Source of the DNA: Methylobacterium sp. R2-1
Lineage (GTDB): Bacteria > Pseudomonadota > Alphaproteobacteria > Rhizobiales > Beijerinckiaceae
DNA: 64,000 nt
Direction of reading: 5' to 3'
Assembly (NCBI RefSeq): GCF_014191355.1
Contig: NZ_JACHWM010000001.1
Span: 434,001-498,000, forward strand
The stretch's first letter is position 1; each line of letters begins with the position of its first letter. Positions 1-8,577 of the stretch are shown here, piece after piece. A program made the translations under genes and the position numbers. The notes below the pieces were generated by a model. The model ran no database searches and was not told the origin of the DNA. It saw nothing but the letters and a program-made list of their open reading frames with translations.

Positions 1-728
1 CCTGCACCCGCGCCTGCTCGTTCTGCAACGTGCGCACGGGGCTTCCGGAGGCGCTCGACGGGGCGGAGCCGGAGAAGGTGGCCGAGGCCGTGGCCAAGCT
101 CGGGCTTCACCACGTCGTGGTCACGTCGGTTGATCGCGATGATCTCAAGGATGGTGGCGCCGAGCATTTCTCACGCACCATCGCCGCGATCCGGCGGGCG
201 AGCCCCGGCACCACCGTGGAGATCCTGACCCCCGACTTCCTGAGAAAGCCCGGCGCTCTCGAAGTCGTCGTCGCGGCCAAGCCCGACGTGTTCAACCACA
301 ACCTCGAAACCGTGCCCGGCAAGTACGTGACCGTCCGGCCCGGCGCCCGCTACTTCCACTCCGTGCGCCTGTTGCAGCGGGTGAAGGAACTCGATCCGAC
401 GATCTTCACCAAGTCCGGCATCATGGTCGGCCTCGGCGAGAAACGGAACGAAGTCGTGCAACTCATGGACGACCTGCGCTCGGCAGAGGTCGACTTCCTC
501 ACCATCGGCCAATATCTGCAGCCTACCCGCAAGCACCATGAGGTCGTGCGCTTCGTGCCGCCGGACGAGTTCAAAGCCTACGAGACCACGGCCTATGCCA
601 AGGGCTTCCTGCTGGTCTCGGCGACGCCGCTTACGCGCTCGTCGCATCACGCCGGCGAAGATTTCGCTCGGCTGAAGGCCGCCCGTCTGGCCAAGCTCGA
701 GCCCGCACCCGTCGCCGTCAGCGCCTGA
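1..728 (+). CDS. lipA: Lipoyl synthase LipA (5' end missing)
   Basis: Radical-SAM enzyme that inserts two sulfurs into protein-bound octanoyl groups to make lipoyl cofactor. The gene starts before the window. The reading frame opens at base 3 with [10 protein letters not shown], the CxxxCxxC triad that binds the radical-SAM [4Fe-4S] cluster, so the N-terminal auxiliary-cluster cysteines lie off the window. Further on are the LipA-typical stretches [19 protein letters not shown] and, near the end, the RSS serine motif ([14 protein letters not shown]); the usual RSSYHA reads RSSHHA here. A GTG at base 30 lies inside the cluster motif and is not a real start. The next gene begins 6 bases after the stop, suggesting co-transcription. 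Identification is firm; only the 5' end is missing. Confidence 0.97.
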   Translation, partial: CTRACSFCNVRTGLPEALDGAEPEKVAEAVAKLGLHHVVVTSVDRDDLKDGGAEHFSRTIAAIRRASPGTTVEILTPDFLRKPGALEVVVAAKPDVFNHNLETVPGKYVTVRPGARYFHSVRLLQRVKELDPTIFTKSGIMVGLGEKRNEVVQLMDDLRSAEVDFLTIGQYLQPTRKHHEVVRFVPPDEFKAYETTAYAKGFLLVSATPLTRSSHHAGEDFARLKAARLAKLEPAPVAVSA

Positions 729-734
729 GCCCGA

Positions 735-1193
735 ATGCCATCCTTCCGCATCACGAGGAAAGTGCGCCACTCGGCGACGCAGATGTATGATCTCGTCGCC
801 GATATCGAGCGCTATCCCGAGTTCCTGCCGCTCTGCGAGTCGCTGCGTGTGCTGCGCGATGCCGAGGGGCCGAACGGCACGAAGGTGCGGGTCGCGGAGA
901 TGGGCGTCGGCTACAAGGCGATCCGCGAGCGTTTCACGACGCGCGTGAGCCTCGACCGCGAGAACCGTAAGATCGTCGCCGAATACATCGACGGCCCGTT
1001 CAAGCACCTGGAGAATCGCTGGACATTCCGCGATCTGGAGGGCGGGGGCTGCGAGGTCGATTTCTTCATCACCTACGAGTTCAAGAGCCGGACCCTCGGC
1101 CTCCTCATGGGCACGATGTTCGACCGCGCCTTCCGCAAGTTCACCGACGCATTCGAGGGGCGGGCTGCCGCGATCTACGGCGCAGCCGCCTGA
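735..1193 (+). CDS. Coq10/RatA-family START-domain protein
   Basis: A 152-residue single-domain protein of the polyketide cyclase/START fold, called Coq10 in mitochondria and RatA in E. coli. In Coq10 the hydrophobic cavity binds ubiquinone and helps respiratory electron transfer; RatA was described as affecting ribosome association. Family hallmarks are the N-terminal VRHSATQMYDLVADIERYPE and EFLPLCESLRV segments, GPFKHLENRW in the middle, and a C-terminal amphipathic helix (FDRAFRKFTDAFEGRA). It follows lipA by 6 bases; lipA next to a coq10-like gene is a common alphaproteobacterial arrangement. A ubiquinone-related role is more likely here than a toxin role because there is no partner antitoxin-like gene, but that is an inference. 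Its stop is one base from the stop of the convergent gene. Confidence 0.88.
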   Translation: MPSFRITRKVRHSATQMYDLVADIERYPEFLPLCESLRVLRDAEGPNGTKVRVAEMGVGYKAIRERFTTRVSLDRENRKIVAEYIDGPFKHLENRWTFRDLEGGGCEVDFFITYEFKSRTLGLLMGTMFDRAFRKFTDAFEGRAAAIYGAAA

Positions 1194-1194
1194 C

Positions 1195-1620
1195 TCAACC
1201 GCCCTTGCGGGCCGCGAGCAGGATGCTGGTCTCGGAATTGGCGATCCCCTCGAACTGACGAATCGTGCGCAGCAGCGAGTCGAAATCGCCCAGCGTCGGA
1301 ACCTCGATCTCGGCGACGATGTCCCAGCGGCCGTTGGTGGTGTGAAGCGCCCTGATCTCCGGTAGGCCGGACAGGCGGCGAATCACGCTCTCAGCATGGC
1401 GCCCATCCACCTCGATCAGCGTCACCGCGCGCACACCTCCGGGCTCAACGTCCCGCACCGTGACGGTAAAGCCGGTGATGACGCCGGACGTCACCAGACG
1501 GTCGAGCCGCGCCCGTACCGTCGCTCGCGTGACGCCGAGGGCTGCCGCGAGCTTGGCCACCGGCATTCGCGCCTCGGTCCGCAGCAGGGCGATCAGCTGA
1601 CGATCGGTCGCGTCGAGCAT
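1195..1620 (-). CDS. Lrp/AsnC-family transcriptional regulator
   Basis: A 141-residue regulator of normal size for the Lrp/AsnC family. Residues 1-60 hold the winged helix-turn-helix (MLDATDRQLIALLRTEARMP followed by VAKLAAALGVTRATVRARL). Residues about 65-140 form the RAM/ligand-binding domain, with the core GRWDIVAEIEVPTLGDFDSLL. The family senses amino acids and usually controls the neighbouring gene. The gene is divergent from an ornithine-cyclodeaminase-like gene across about 130 bases that must hold both promoters, so that enzyme gene is its most likely target, with an amino acid such as ornithine, proline or alanine as possible effector. The pairing is seen directly; target and effector are inferred. 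Confidence 0.92.
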   Translation of the reverse strand: MLDATDRQLIALLRTEARMPVAKLAAALGVTRATVRARLDRLVTSGVITGFTVTVRDVEPGGVRAVTLIEVDGRHAESVIRRLSGLPEIRALHTTNGRWDIVAEIEVPTLGDFDSLLRTIRQFEGIANSETSILLAARKGG

Positions 1621-1751
1621 GGGCTTCCCACCTTGCGCAGCCGAGCTTAGCAGATCGAGCGATTACCTGTCCCGATCGCGCATATCTGCGGCTGTCGATG
1701 GTCCGCTTTTTTCAGCCATGCTCGCGCCGAGACACATCTCGGGAGACGGAC

Positions 1752-2783
1752 GTGACGCGCTACATCGGCAGTGGTGAGATGGCGGCTCTGCTGCGCCGGG
1801 AGGGGCCGGAGCCGATCCTGCGTCGCCTCATTGCCTACCTGCGCGCCGATTTCTTGCGCTGGCCGGATTTCGATCTCGCCCCGCGCCTCGCCAGCCACTC
1901 GGCCGGCGGCGTGATCGAGTTGATGCCGATCGCGGACGCGCAGCTCTATACCTTCAAGTTCGTCAACGGCCATCCCGGCAACACCCGGCTCGGCAAGCAG
2001 ACGGTCGTCGCGTTCGGCATGCTCGCCGACATGGCGACGGGTTATCCGCTGCTGATTTCCGAGATGAGCGTGCTGACGGCCCTGCGTACGGCGGCGACCT
2101 CGGCGCTCGCGGCGTCCCTGCTCGCGCGGCCCGAGAGCCGCTCCATGGCGCTGATCGGCACCGGCGCGCAGGCGGAGTTCCAGGCGCTCGCCTTCAAGCT
2201 GGCACTCGGCATCAGCGAGATCCGGCTGTTCGACGTCGATTCGGCGGCAATGGCGAAGGCGCGAGCCAACCTCGAAGGCCAGGGATTGCGGCTCGTCTGC
2301 GCCAGTTCCGTCGATGAGGCGGTGGCGGATGCCGACATCGTGACCACGGCGACGGCCGATAAGACTCGCGCCACGATCCTCACCCCCAACCTCGTGCAGC
2401 CGGGCCAACATCTCAACGCCATCGGCGGCGACTGCCCCGGCAAGACCGAGCTGCACCCGGACATCGTGGCACGCGCCCGCACGATCGTGGAGTACGAGCC
2501 GCAATCGCGTGTCGAGGGCGAGATCCAGCAGATGCCTGCGGACTATTCCGTCACCGAATTGTGGCGCGTGCTGCGCGGCGACGCACCGGGCCGCGTCGGC
2601 CGGGACGAGATCACCCTGTTCGACTCGGTCGGCTTCGCGCTGGAGGATTTTTCGGCCCTGCGCTGCCTGCGGGACATCGCCGGCTCCGGTCCGGGACTCG
2701 ACCTCATCCCCGAACCGGAGGATCCGAAGGATCTGTTCGGGTCGGTGTTTTTGCGAGGTGGGGCGTTCGAGCAAGCGGCTTAG
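1752..2783 (+). CDS. Ornithine cyclodeaminase / mu-crystallin family enzyme
   Basis: About 343 residues, the usual length for ornithine cyclodeaminase, which converts ornithine to proline plus ammonia with NAD+; relatives are alanine dehydrogenases and other opine/imine reductases. The Rossmann nucleotide-binding loop ALIGTGAQAE lies near residues 133-142. Also visible are KFVNGHPGNTRLG, the EMSVLTALRTAATSALA segment and GGDCPGKTELHPD, all typical of the family. I start it at GTG 1752, preceded by GGGAG and giving the family-like N-terminus MTRYIGSGEM; an ATG at 1698 would add 18 residues of unlikely sequence. It is divergent from an Lrp-type regulator. Its stop overlaps by four bases the stop of the convergent phosphatase gene. 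The exact substrate cannot be read from the sequence. Confidence 0.9.
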   Translation: MTRYIGSGEMAALLRREGPEPILRRLIAYLRADFLRWPDFDLAPRLASHSAGGVIELMPIADAQLYTFKFVNGHPGNTRLGKQTVVAFGMLADMATGYPLLISEMSVLTALRTAATSALAASLLARPESRSMALIGTGAQAEFQALAFKLALGISEIRLFDVDSAAMAKARANLEGQGLRLVCASSVDEAVADADIVTTATADKTRATILTPNLVQPGQHLNAIGGDCPGKTELHPDIVARARTIVEYEPQSRVEGEIQQMPADYSVTELWRVLRGDAPGRVGRDEITLFDSVGFALEDFSALRCLRDIAGSGPGLDLIPEPEDPKDLFGSVFLRGGAFEQAA

Positions 2784-3118
2784 CCAGCCTTGCTTCCAGG
2801 CGGGAGGAACCGTCCCGCCCGCGCCTCCAGCAGGCGCACCAGCGCCGGGTCCATGAAGGCGTAGTCGTCGCGCACGTCCAGACAGACGATCCGGGCGTGC
2901 CGCAGGGCCGGTCCGAAGCGGCGCATCAGCTTGCGCCGGTGCGCCCGCTCCATCACCACGATGATCTCCGCCCAGGCGAGGTGGTCGGCGTCCACGGGCT
3001 CGTCGGCGTCGTCCGAGACACCCGCGGAAGCGGTCTCGACGCCGGGAAGGTGCGAAAAGACCTGCTCCGCGGTCGGGCTGCGGGCGCGAGCCCGACCGCA
3101 GACGAACAGGACCCTCAC
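2780..3118 (-). CDS. Small protein-tyrosine-phosphatase-like protein (COG4551 type)
   Basis: A 112-residue protein starting MRVLFVCGRARARSPTAE, which carries the low-molecular-weight phosphatase P-loop pattern Cx5R followed by SPTAE. The rest (WAEIIVVMERAHRRKLM and a C-terminal DDYAFMDPALV) matches the short COG4551-type branch as I recall it, not classical 150-residue Wzb/Ptp enzymes; no typical C-terminal general-acid DPD/DPY loop is visible. It may act on phosphotyrosine or another phosphoester; the substrate is unknown. It is the downstream partner of an ABC exporter: its ATG lies within a 4-base overlap with that gene's stop, so the two are probably translationally coupled. Confidence 0.8.
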   Translation of the reverse strand: MRVLFVCGRARARSPTAEQVFSHLPGVETASAGVSDDADEPVDADHLAWAEIIVVMERAHRRKLMRRFGPALRHARIVCLDVRDDYAFMDPALVRLLEARAGRFLPPGSKAG

Positions 3119-4902
3119 GCGCTCTCCGCCAGCACCGATTGCCGCTCGAACAGGGCGCGATAGGCTCCGTTCGGACGGCGCATCAGTGCGGCGTGCGGCC
3201 CGTCCTCGACGATGCGGCCGCGCTCGAACACCAGGATGCGGTCGAGCGCGCGCACGGTCGAGAGGCGGTGGGCGATGACGATCGCGGTGCGCCCGCGCAT
3301 CAGCCGCTCCATCGCCTCCTGCACCAGCGCCTCCGATTCCGAGTCGAGGCTGGAGGTCGCCTCGTCGAGGATCAGGATTGGCGCGTCGGCGAGGAAGGCG
3401 CGGGCGAGGGCCACCCGCTGCCGTTCGCCGCCGGAAAGCTTGACGCCGCGCTCGCCCACCAGCGTGGCGTAGCCCTTCGGCAGCCGCGCGATGAAGTCGT
3501 GCGCGTTGGCAAGCCGTGCCGCCCGCTCGATTGCCTCCGCCGAGGCACCAGGCCGGCCGTAGGCGATGTTCTCGGCCAGCGAGCGGTGGAACAGCACCGG
3601 CTCCTGCGGGACGATAGCGACCTGCGCCCGCAGGCTCGCCTGCGTCACGCCCGCCACGTCCTGTCCGTCGATGAGCACGCGCCCGCCGCTCACGTCATAG
3701 AGCCGCTGGATCAGCTTGACGAAGGTCGTCTTGCCCGACCCCGAGCGTCCGACGAGGCCGATGCGCTGCCCGGCTGGAATCGTCGCCGTCAGCCCGTCAT
3801 AGAGCGGCGTGTCGTGGGTGCCGTAGTGGAAGCGCACCGCGTCGAAACAGATCGCGCCGCCGCTCACGGCGAGTGGCACCGCGCCCAGGCGGTCGGCGAC
3901 ACCCACCGGCTCGGCGTCGAGGGCGACCAGTTCCTCCATCTCGTTGACCGAGCGCTGCAGGTGGTTGATGTGACCGCCGATGTCGCGGAGATAACCGTGC
4001 ACCACGAAGTAGGTGGTGAGCACGTAGGCAACCTCGCCCGGACTCGCCTGGCCCTGCCACCACAACCATAGTGCCGTGGCGACGATGGCGGTGCGAAAGG
4101 CGAGGAGAAGTCCGAGCTGGGCCGTGCCGCTCCAGGTCACGATCATCCAGGTGCGCCGGGTGCGGCGCCGCCATTTCGACAGAACCCGGGCAAGCCGCTC
4201 GTCCTCCCTCGCCTCGGCACCGAAGGCCTTCACCACCGCGTTGTTGCCGATCGTGTCGCTGAGCGCGCCACCGAGCCGCGTGTCGAGGGCATTTGAGAGC
4301 GTCGCCGCAGGGGCGATGACCCGCGTCGCCAGAACGATTGCGGTGCCGATATAGGCGAGCGCGCCGAGGCCGATCACCGCGCCCATCACCGGCCAGTGCA
4401 GGCCGAGCACCACCGTCGTGCCCGCCAGCACGACGACGGAGGCCAGGATGGAGAGCAGGAGCACGTCGTTCAGCCCGTCGAGCGCCCACATCCCACGCGA
4501 GATTTTGCGCACGGTGGAGCCCGAGAAGGTATTGGCGTGCCACTCGGTCGAGAAGCGCTGGACTCGGGCAAAGCTCCGGCGGGCGACGTCGGTCATCGTG
4601 CCGAGCGTCAGCGGCACCACGAGGCTCCAGGCGATGTGGCGCAGCAGCACCGTTGCGAGGCTCAGCGCCGTCATGGCGCCGAAGGCCGGCAGCGCCGCCT
4701 GCAGCGCGGCGTGCCGCTCAGCACCGGCGAGCGCGTCGACGAGGCGCCCGGCATAGAGCGGCAGCATCACGTCGGCCAGTGTGGCAAGCGTAATCGCCGC
4801 CACGAGGGCGGAAACGAGACCGAGGCGCTCGCGCCAACCCCGGACGACGAAGGCGAGGACGCGGCGGACAACGTCCGCGCGCCGGGGAGAAGACAGAGAC
4901 AT
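3115..4902 (-). CDS. ABC exporter, fused membrane and ATPase domains
   Basis: A 595-residue half-transporter of the ABCB/MsbA type that would work as a homodimer in the inner membrane. Residues 1-320 are a six-helix type-1 exporter membrane domain; residues 345-590 are the ATPase. Walker A GRSGSGKTTF starts at residue 385, the signature LSGGERQ is at 489, Walker B ILILDEATSS starts at 509 and the switch histidine is in IAHRLST at about 545, so all catalytic elements are intact. Substrate is unknown; lipids, peptides and drugs are all possible. It is the first gene of a two-gene minus-strand operon with a small phosphatase. About 400 bases without a gene lie upstream. Confidence 0.93.
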   Translation of the reverse strand: MSLSSPRRADVVRRVLAFVVRGWRERLGLVSALVAAITLATLADVMLPLYAGRLVDALAGAERHAALQAALPAFGAMTALSLATVLLRHIAWSLVVPLTLGTMTDVARRSFARVQRFSTEWHANTFSGSTVRKISRGMWALDGLNDVLLLSILASVVVLAGTTVVLGLHWPVMGAVIGLGALAYIGTAIVLATRVIAPAATLSNALDTRLGGALSDTIGNNAVVKAFGAEAREDERLARVLSKWRRRTRRTWMIVTWSGTAQLGLLLAFRTAIVATALWLWWQGQASPGEVAYVLTTYFVVHGYLRDIGGHINHLQRSVNEMEELVALDAEPVGVADRLGAVPLAVSGGAICFDAVRFHYGTHDTPLYDGLTATIPAGQRIGLVGRSGSGKTTFVKLIQRLYDVSGGRVLIDGQDVAGVTQASLRAQVAIVPQEPVLFHRSLAENIAYGRPGASAEAIERAARLANAHDFIARLPKGYATLVGERGVKLSGGERQRVALARAFLADAPILILDEATSSLDSESEALVQEAMERLMRGRTAIVIAHRLSTVRALDRILVFERGRIVEDGPHAALMRRPNGAYRALFERQSVLAESA

Positions 4903-5309
4903 GGCAGCGCCCGACGGCGAAGCGTCGGCTCCGAGAGACGCGGCGACCGCTGCTCGAAGGCGCGGCGCGGCGATCAGACTAGGGAGGGTGCGGCAGCCGC
5001 CAGAGCCATCAGGTCGGGCGGCGGAGGAATGCGCCTAGGCGATTCCAGCAGGAGACGAAGCGAATCCTGCGCGAGGGGAGACGATGCCGACAACCATACT
5101 GCGCCTCCCTGCTCGAACGCGATCACATCCCTCGCTAATCGAGCCGGATCCGATTCGCAACGTCCAATGCAGCTTAGTTCAGGCCTTCGACGTGTCGGAC
5201 GGCCGTGATGGCAGAATCTGCGAAGGCGCGTTCCGCGTGCCGAAGAAACCTTGTTTGCGGAAAGAACTGCTGAAAGGCCTGCTGCCGCTTGTCACCAAGA
5301 CGTGCCTCA
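4903..5309. other. Gene-free stretch between ABC exporter and sulfotransferase
   Basis: About 400 bases upstream of the ABC exporter and downstream of the sulfotransferase gene. Small open frames exist on both strands but none has a recognisable protein or a good ribosome binding site. The left part must contain the exporter promoter. I see no repeat or convincing terminator here. Confidence 0.5.
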
Positions 5310-5981
5310 TCACCGCGTATCTCGACGCCAGCGCGCCTCGGCTCGGCCGTAGAGATCGACATCATCCGGATTCAGTTTTTCGATGTGCGCACGCATCTCG
5401 GGTCCAAGGGAGGGAGCGGTCAAACGGCTCAGTGGTGAACGCCGGTTGCGGTGAAGCACAGGGAAAGCGGTGCCAAAGCGGGCGTTGAGACGCGAAATGA
5501 AACCGGCATAGTCCGACAGGATCCCGATCACGCCGATCTGATCGAGATCGGCAATGCCAAAGGACCGGGTCTGGATGTTCCGGTTCTCAGGCCTCTCGAT
5601 GAACGCCTCGAAGTGGTCCTGAGTGCGCTTCTGCGCCTTCTGAAAAGTATAGTACGAGAGCACCTGCTCGGGCACGGGCCGGAACAAGGCGAATGCACGG
5701 GCCGGGTCGTAGCAGGGCAGGTAGGCCGCGCTCATGTGACTTGCGAAGAAGGCTATGTCGTGCGCGATGATGTAGTCGGAGAGCGCCGCAAGCTTACTCT
5801 CGATCGACATCTCCGGGCTGTGATGCATCACTGTGTTCGCGAACGGGCTGGTCGTCTTCGCATCCCGCCCGTAGGCCATAAGGATCTTTGAGCGTGGAAA
5901 AATCTGTTCGGCAGCGCGGCGCAGGCTTGTCCCACCCGTCTTCGGCAGATGGATGAAGAAAAGTGGCGCCATCCGAGCCAA
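5310..5981 (-). CDS. Sulfotransferase-family protein
   Basis: A 223-residue protein beginning MARMAPLFFIHLPKTGGTSL. HLPKTGGTSL (residues 11-20) is the 5'-phosphosulfate-binding loop of PAPS-dependent sulfotransferases, close to the Sulfotransfer_2-type group that sulfates carbohydrates. A second family-like segment follows (FFASHMSAAYLPCY and FALFRPVPEQVLSYY). The acceptor is unknown; a surface glycan or lipid is a reasonable guess. It is divergent from an APS kinase gene that would make its donor PAPS, which supports the call. The intergenic region contains a perfect 7-5-7 inverted repeat. The adjacent upstream DNA is richer in A/T than the surroundings, a mild hint of transfer. Confidence 0.78.
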   Translation of the reverse strand: MARMAPLFFIHLPKTGGTSLRRAAEQIFPRSKILMAYGRDAKTTSPFANTVMHHSPEMSIESKLAALSDYIIAHDIAFFASHMSAAYLPCYDPARAFALFRPVPEQVLSYYTFQKAQKRTQDHFEAFIERPENRNIQTRSFGIADLDQIGVIGILSDYAGFISRLNARFGTAFPVLHRNRRSPLSRLTAPSLGPEMRAHIEKLNPDDVDLYGRAEARWRRDTR

Positions 5982-6031
5982 TCACCCGTCCCGTTGCCAT
6001 ACTTGGCCGATCGACTTTCTGATGAAGGACG

Positions 6032-6050
6032 GTAGGATTTTTTATCCTAC
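6032..6050. promoter_or_regulatory. Perfect inverted repeat, possible operator of sulfotransferase/cysC
   Basis: GTAGGAT, five T, ATCCTAC: a perfect 7-base inverted repeat with a T5 spacer, about 50 bases upstream of the sulfotransferase start and within the 247-base divergent region shared with cysC. The symmetry and place suit a dimeric repressor or activator site. A chance hairpin cannot be excluded. Confidence 0.35.
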
Positions 6051-6228
6051 GCACGCGTTAACATCTGTAAGTTTTGCATTTTGGCTCAAACCGTAGCATT
6101 TCCTTTCCGCATGCTGTGAGGGCCGTTTCTCGGCCGCAGCCGGCTCGAGCCGGAGGAAACCCTTACCGGGTGCACTCAGAGCGTCGATCGATGGCGATCG
6201 TGGCAGCCAAGGAAAACGCTTCAAGGCG

Positions 6229-6840
6229 ATGAATCTCACAGCAAATGATAGCTTGAATGTGACGTGGCAGCCGCTGCAACCGCGCGAGAGACGCTGGGCA
6301 CGGATGGGGCAGCGTCCGGCCATCGCGTGGCTGACCGGTCTTTCCGGTGCCGGAAAATCGACCATTGCCGACGCGGTCGATCGGGGGCTGACGGAAGCCG
6401 GCCGCAGCACCATGGTGCTCGACGGCGACAATCTGCGTCAGGGGCTCAATCGAGATCTTGGATTCACGGCGGCAGACCGGGTCGAGAACATCCGCCGCGC
6501 TGCAGAGGCCGCGCGTCTTATGGCGGATGCCGGCCTCGTGGTGATCGTCTCCCTGATCTCACCGTTCCGCGCCGAGCGTGCGACGGCCCGGGCAATCGCA
6601 GGCGACATCCCCTTCCTTGAAGTCTTCATCGACACACCGCTCTCGGTCTGCGAGGCCCGCGATCCGAAGGGCCTCTACGACCGTGCAAGAGCTGGCAAAA
6701 TCCCCAACTTCACCGGGATCTCGGCGCCCTACGAGGTGCCGGAGGCGCCGGATCTTGCGCTCAAGACCCGGAATCAGGCCGTGATAGAGAGCGCGCAGCC
6801 GCTTATCGATGCCCTGCTGCGCCTGAGCGCGGACGCGTAG
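6229..6840 (+). CDS. cysC: Adenylylsulfate (APS) kinase CysC
   Basis: A 203-residue kinase that phosphorylates adenylyl sulfate to PAPS. Walker A GLSGAGKS is at residues 37-44 and the APS-binding segment [10 protein letters not shown] at 65-74. The family motif [13 protein letters not shown] and the lid/C-terminal segments [20 protein letters not shown] and [11 protein letters not shown] follow. Length and motifs are those of a complete stand-alone enzyme; there is no fused CysN and no cysDN genes nearby, so the APS must come from elsewhere in the genome. The divergent sulfotransferase suggests that this copy may serve sulfation of a product as well as, or instead of, assimilation. The ATG start gives a slightly extended N-terminus ahead of the conserved core. 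Confidence 0.95.
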   Translation: MNLTANDSLNVTWQPLQPRERRWARMGQRPAIAWLTGLSGAGKSTIADAVDRGLTEAGRSTMVLDGDNLRQGLNRDLGFTAADRVENIRRAAEAARLMADAGLVVIVSLISPFRAERATARAIAGDIPFLEVFIDTPLSVCEARDPKGLYDRARAGKIPNFTGISAPYEVPEAPDLALKTRNQAVIESAQPLIDALLRLSADA

Positions 6841-6969
6841 ATCGGGGCGGCGTAGCGCATTTCGGTCCGGACTGCGCGGCGGGCGAGTGAAGTCACCCGA
6901 ACTGTGCCTTCGCGATCGAGAGAGGCGCTGATCGGTTCCGTTTCGCCGCACTGGTCGCGGGAAACGGCC

Positions 6970-7006
6970 GGGCTAATTGAAAAGCTTCCAGACAGGAAGC
7001 GAGCCC
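6970..7006 (+). promoter_or_regulatory. Stem-loop in the leader of the molybdenum hydroxylase operon
   Basis: GCTTCC-AGACA-GGAAGC (6984-7000) is a 6-base stem with a 5-base loop, flanked by a second pairing GGGCT/AGCCC (6970-6974 with 7002-7006). It ends about 15 bases before the ATG at 7022, so it could affect ribosome access. No known motif is recognised; it may be chance. Confidence 0.25.
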
Positions 7007-7021
7007 GGGAGCCGTCTCCGC

Positions 7022-7531
7022 ATGACGTTTCGTCTGACGCTGACCGTCAACGGTCAGCCCCGCGCGATCGAACTCGACGATCCGCGCGTCACCCTCCTCG
7101 ATCTCTTACGCGAACGGCTCGGCCTCACCGGTTCGAAGAAGGGCTGCGACCGGGGCCAGTGCGGCGCCTGCACCGTCCTCGTGGACGGTCGCCGGGTCAA
7201 TTCCTGCCTCGCCCTCGCCTTGAGCCTCGACGGCGCTGACGTTCTGACCATTGAAGGCTTGGCTCACAGTTTGGCACCGGGCGAGCCGCTTCACCCGGTC
7301 CAGGCTGCCTTCATCGAGCATGATGGCTTCCAGTGCGGCTTCTGCACGCCGGGGCAGATCATGAGCGCCGTCGGATTGATCCACGAGGGACGTGCGGGCG
7401 ACGACCCTGAGCGGGTGCGCGAGGGAATGAGCGGCAATCTCTGCCGCTGCGGGGCCTATATCGGCATCACTCAGGCCGTCCTCGACGCGCAGGCGCGCAT
7501 GGCCGGCCCAGGTCAGGGAGGCGCCGCGTGA
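7022..7531 (+). CDS. Molybdenum hydroxylase, [2Fe-2S] subunit (PaoA-like)
   Basis: A 169-residue iron-sulfur subunit of a xanthine-oxidase-family enzyme. The plant-ferredoxin-type cluster is bound by C42, C47, C50 and C62 (GCDRGQCGAC) and the second [2Fe-2S] cluster by C105, C108, C141 and C143 (CGFCTPGQ and CRCGAY). I start at ATG 7022, after a GGGAG, because the longer frame from 6977 adds 15 residues with no Tat signal. E. coli PaoA carries a Tat signal; this one does not, so the enzyme should be cytoplasmic. It overlaps the FAD subunit by the GTGA arrangement, the first of three coupled subunits. Confidence 0.92.
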   Translation: MTFRLTLTVNGQPRAIELDDPRVTLLDLLRERLGLTGSKKGCDRGQCGACTVLVDGRRVNSCLALALSLDGADVLTIEGLAHSLAPGEPLHPVQAAFIEHDGFQCGFCTPGQIMSAVGLIHEGRAGDDPERVREGMSGNLCRCGAYIGITQAVLDAQARMAGPGQGGAA

Positions 7532-8577
7532 ACCGCTTCGACTACGTCCGCGCGGGCAGCGTCGCCGAGGCCGTCGCGGCGGCAGCCGAGCCGGGCGCTG
7601 CCTATCTCGCTGCCGGCACCAACCTGCTCGACCTGATGAAGGGCAATATCGCGCGCCCCGGACGGCTCGTGGACGTCACGCATCTGCCGGGCCTCGACCG
7701 GATCGAGCACCTGCCCGGTGGCGGAGTGCGCATCGGCGCCCTCGTGCGCAACAGTGACCTCGCCTACGATCCGGACTTTGCGAGAACGCACCCGGCCGTG
7801 GCCGAAGCGCTGCTATCCGGCGCATCGGCGCAGTTGCGCAATGCCGCAACCGTCGCCGGCAACCTGCTGCAGCGGACCCGCTGCCCCTACTTCTACGATC
7901 CCGCCAGCGCCTGCAACAAGCGCGATCCCGGAGCCGGCTGCGACGCCCGCAGCGGCGAAACGCGGCTCCATGCCGTGCTCGGCTGGAGCGAGCACTGCAT
8001 CGCGACGCATCCGTCCGACTTCTGCGTTCCGCTGGTCTCGCTCGACGCGGTGGTGGAGATCGAGGGCAAGGCTGGCGCCCGCGACGTGCCGCTCGAAGCA
8101 CTCTACCGGCTTCCGGATAGCCGGCCGGACCGGGAGACGGTGCTGGCGCCCGGCGACCTCATCGTCGCCCTGCGACTGCCGCCGGAGGCCGCGGGTTTCG
8201 CCGCGCATTCCCGCTACCTCAAGGTCCGCGACCGCACCTCCTACGCCTTTGCCGTGGTCTCGGCCGCGGCCTCGCTGCGGTTCGAGGGCGGGCGGATCGG
8301 CGAGGCGCGGGTCGCGCTCGGCGGCGTCGCTCTCAAGCCGTGGCGCGCCCGCGCGACGGAGGCGGTGCTGGCCGGCGCGGAGCCGAACGAGCGGAGTTTC
8401 GGAGAGGCGGCCGATGCGACCCTGGCCGATGCCCATCCCTCCGGCGACAATGCCTACAAGATCGAGCTGGCCCGCCGCCTGATCGTACGGGCGCTGACGC
8501 TTGCCGCCGCAGGCACACCGGAGCGCATGCCGGCGCTTCCGGCCTCCGCCTTCTCGGGAGACGCGCTCCATGCCTGA
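7528..8577 (+). CDS. Molybdenum hydroxylase, FAD/[4Fe-4S] subunit (PaoB-like)
   Basis: A 349-residue flavin subunit. AAGTNLLDLMK (residues 28-38) is in the FAD-binding loop region. An insert with C119, C129, C138 and C157 (CPYFYDPASAC, then NKRDPGAGC, then SEHCIATHPSDF) matches the extra [4Fe-4S] site of PaoB-type aldehyde oxidoreductases, which separates this enzyme from ordinary CO dehydrogenase or xanthine dehydrogenase medium subunits. The GTG start overlaps the upstream stop, and the stop overlaps the start of the large subunit. Electrons would pass from the Mo site through the two [2Fe-2S] clusters to FAD and then to an unidentified acceptor. Confidence 0.93.
   Translation: MNRFDYVRAGSVAEAVAAAAEPGAAYLAAGTNLLDLMKGNIARPGRLVDVTHLPGLDRIEHLPGGGVRIGALVRNSDLAYDPDFARTHPAVAEALLSGASAQLRNAATVAGNLLQRTRCPYFYDPASACNKRDPGAGCDARSGETRLHAVLGWSEHCIATHPSDFCVPLVSLDAVVEIEGKAGARDVPLEALYRLPDSRPDRETVLAPGDLIVALRLPPEAAGFAAHSRYLKVRDRTSYAFAVVSAAASLRFEGGRIGEARVALGGVALKPWRARATEAVLAGAEPNERSFGEAADATLADAHPSGDNAYKIELARRLIVRALTLAAAGTPERMPALPASAFSGDALHA

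Noticed and set aside
5084..5488. A 134-residue plus-strand frame
   Set aside because: It overlaps the 3' end of the sulfotransferase gene and has no recognisable sequence.
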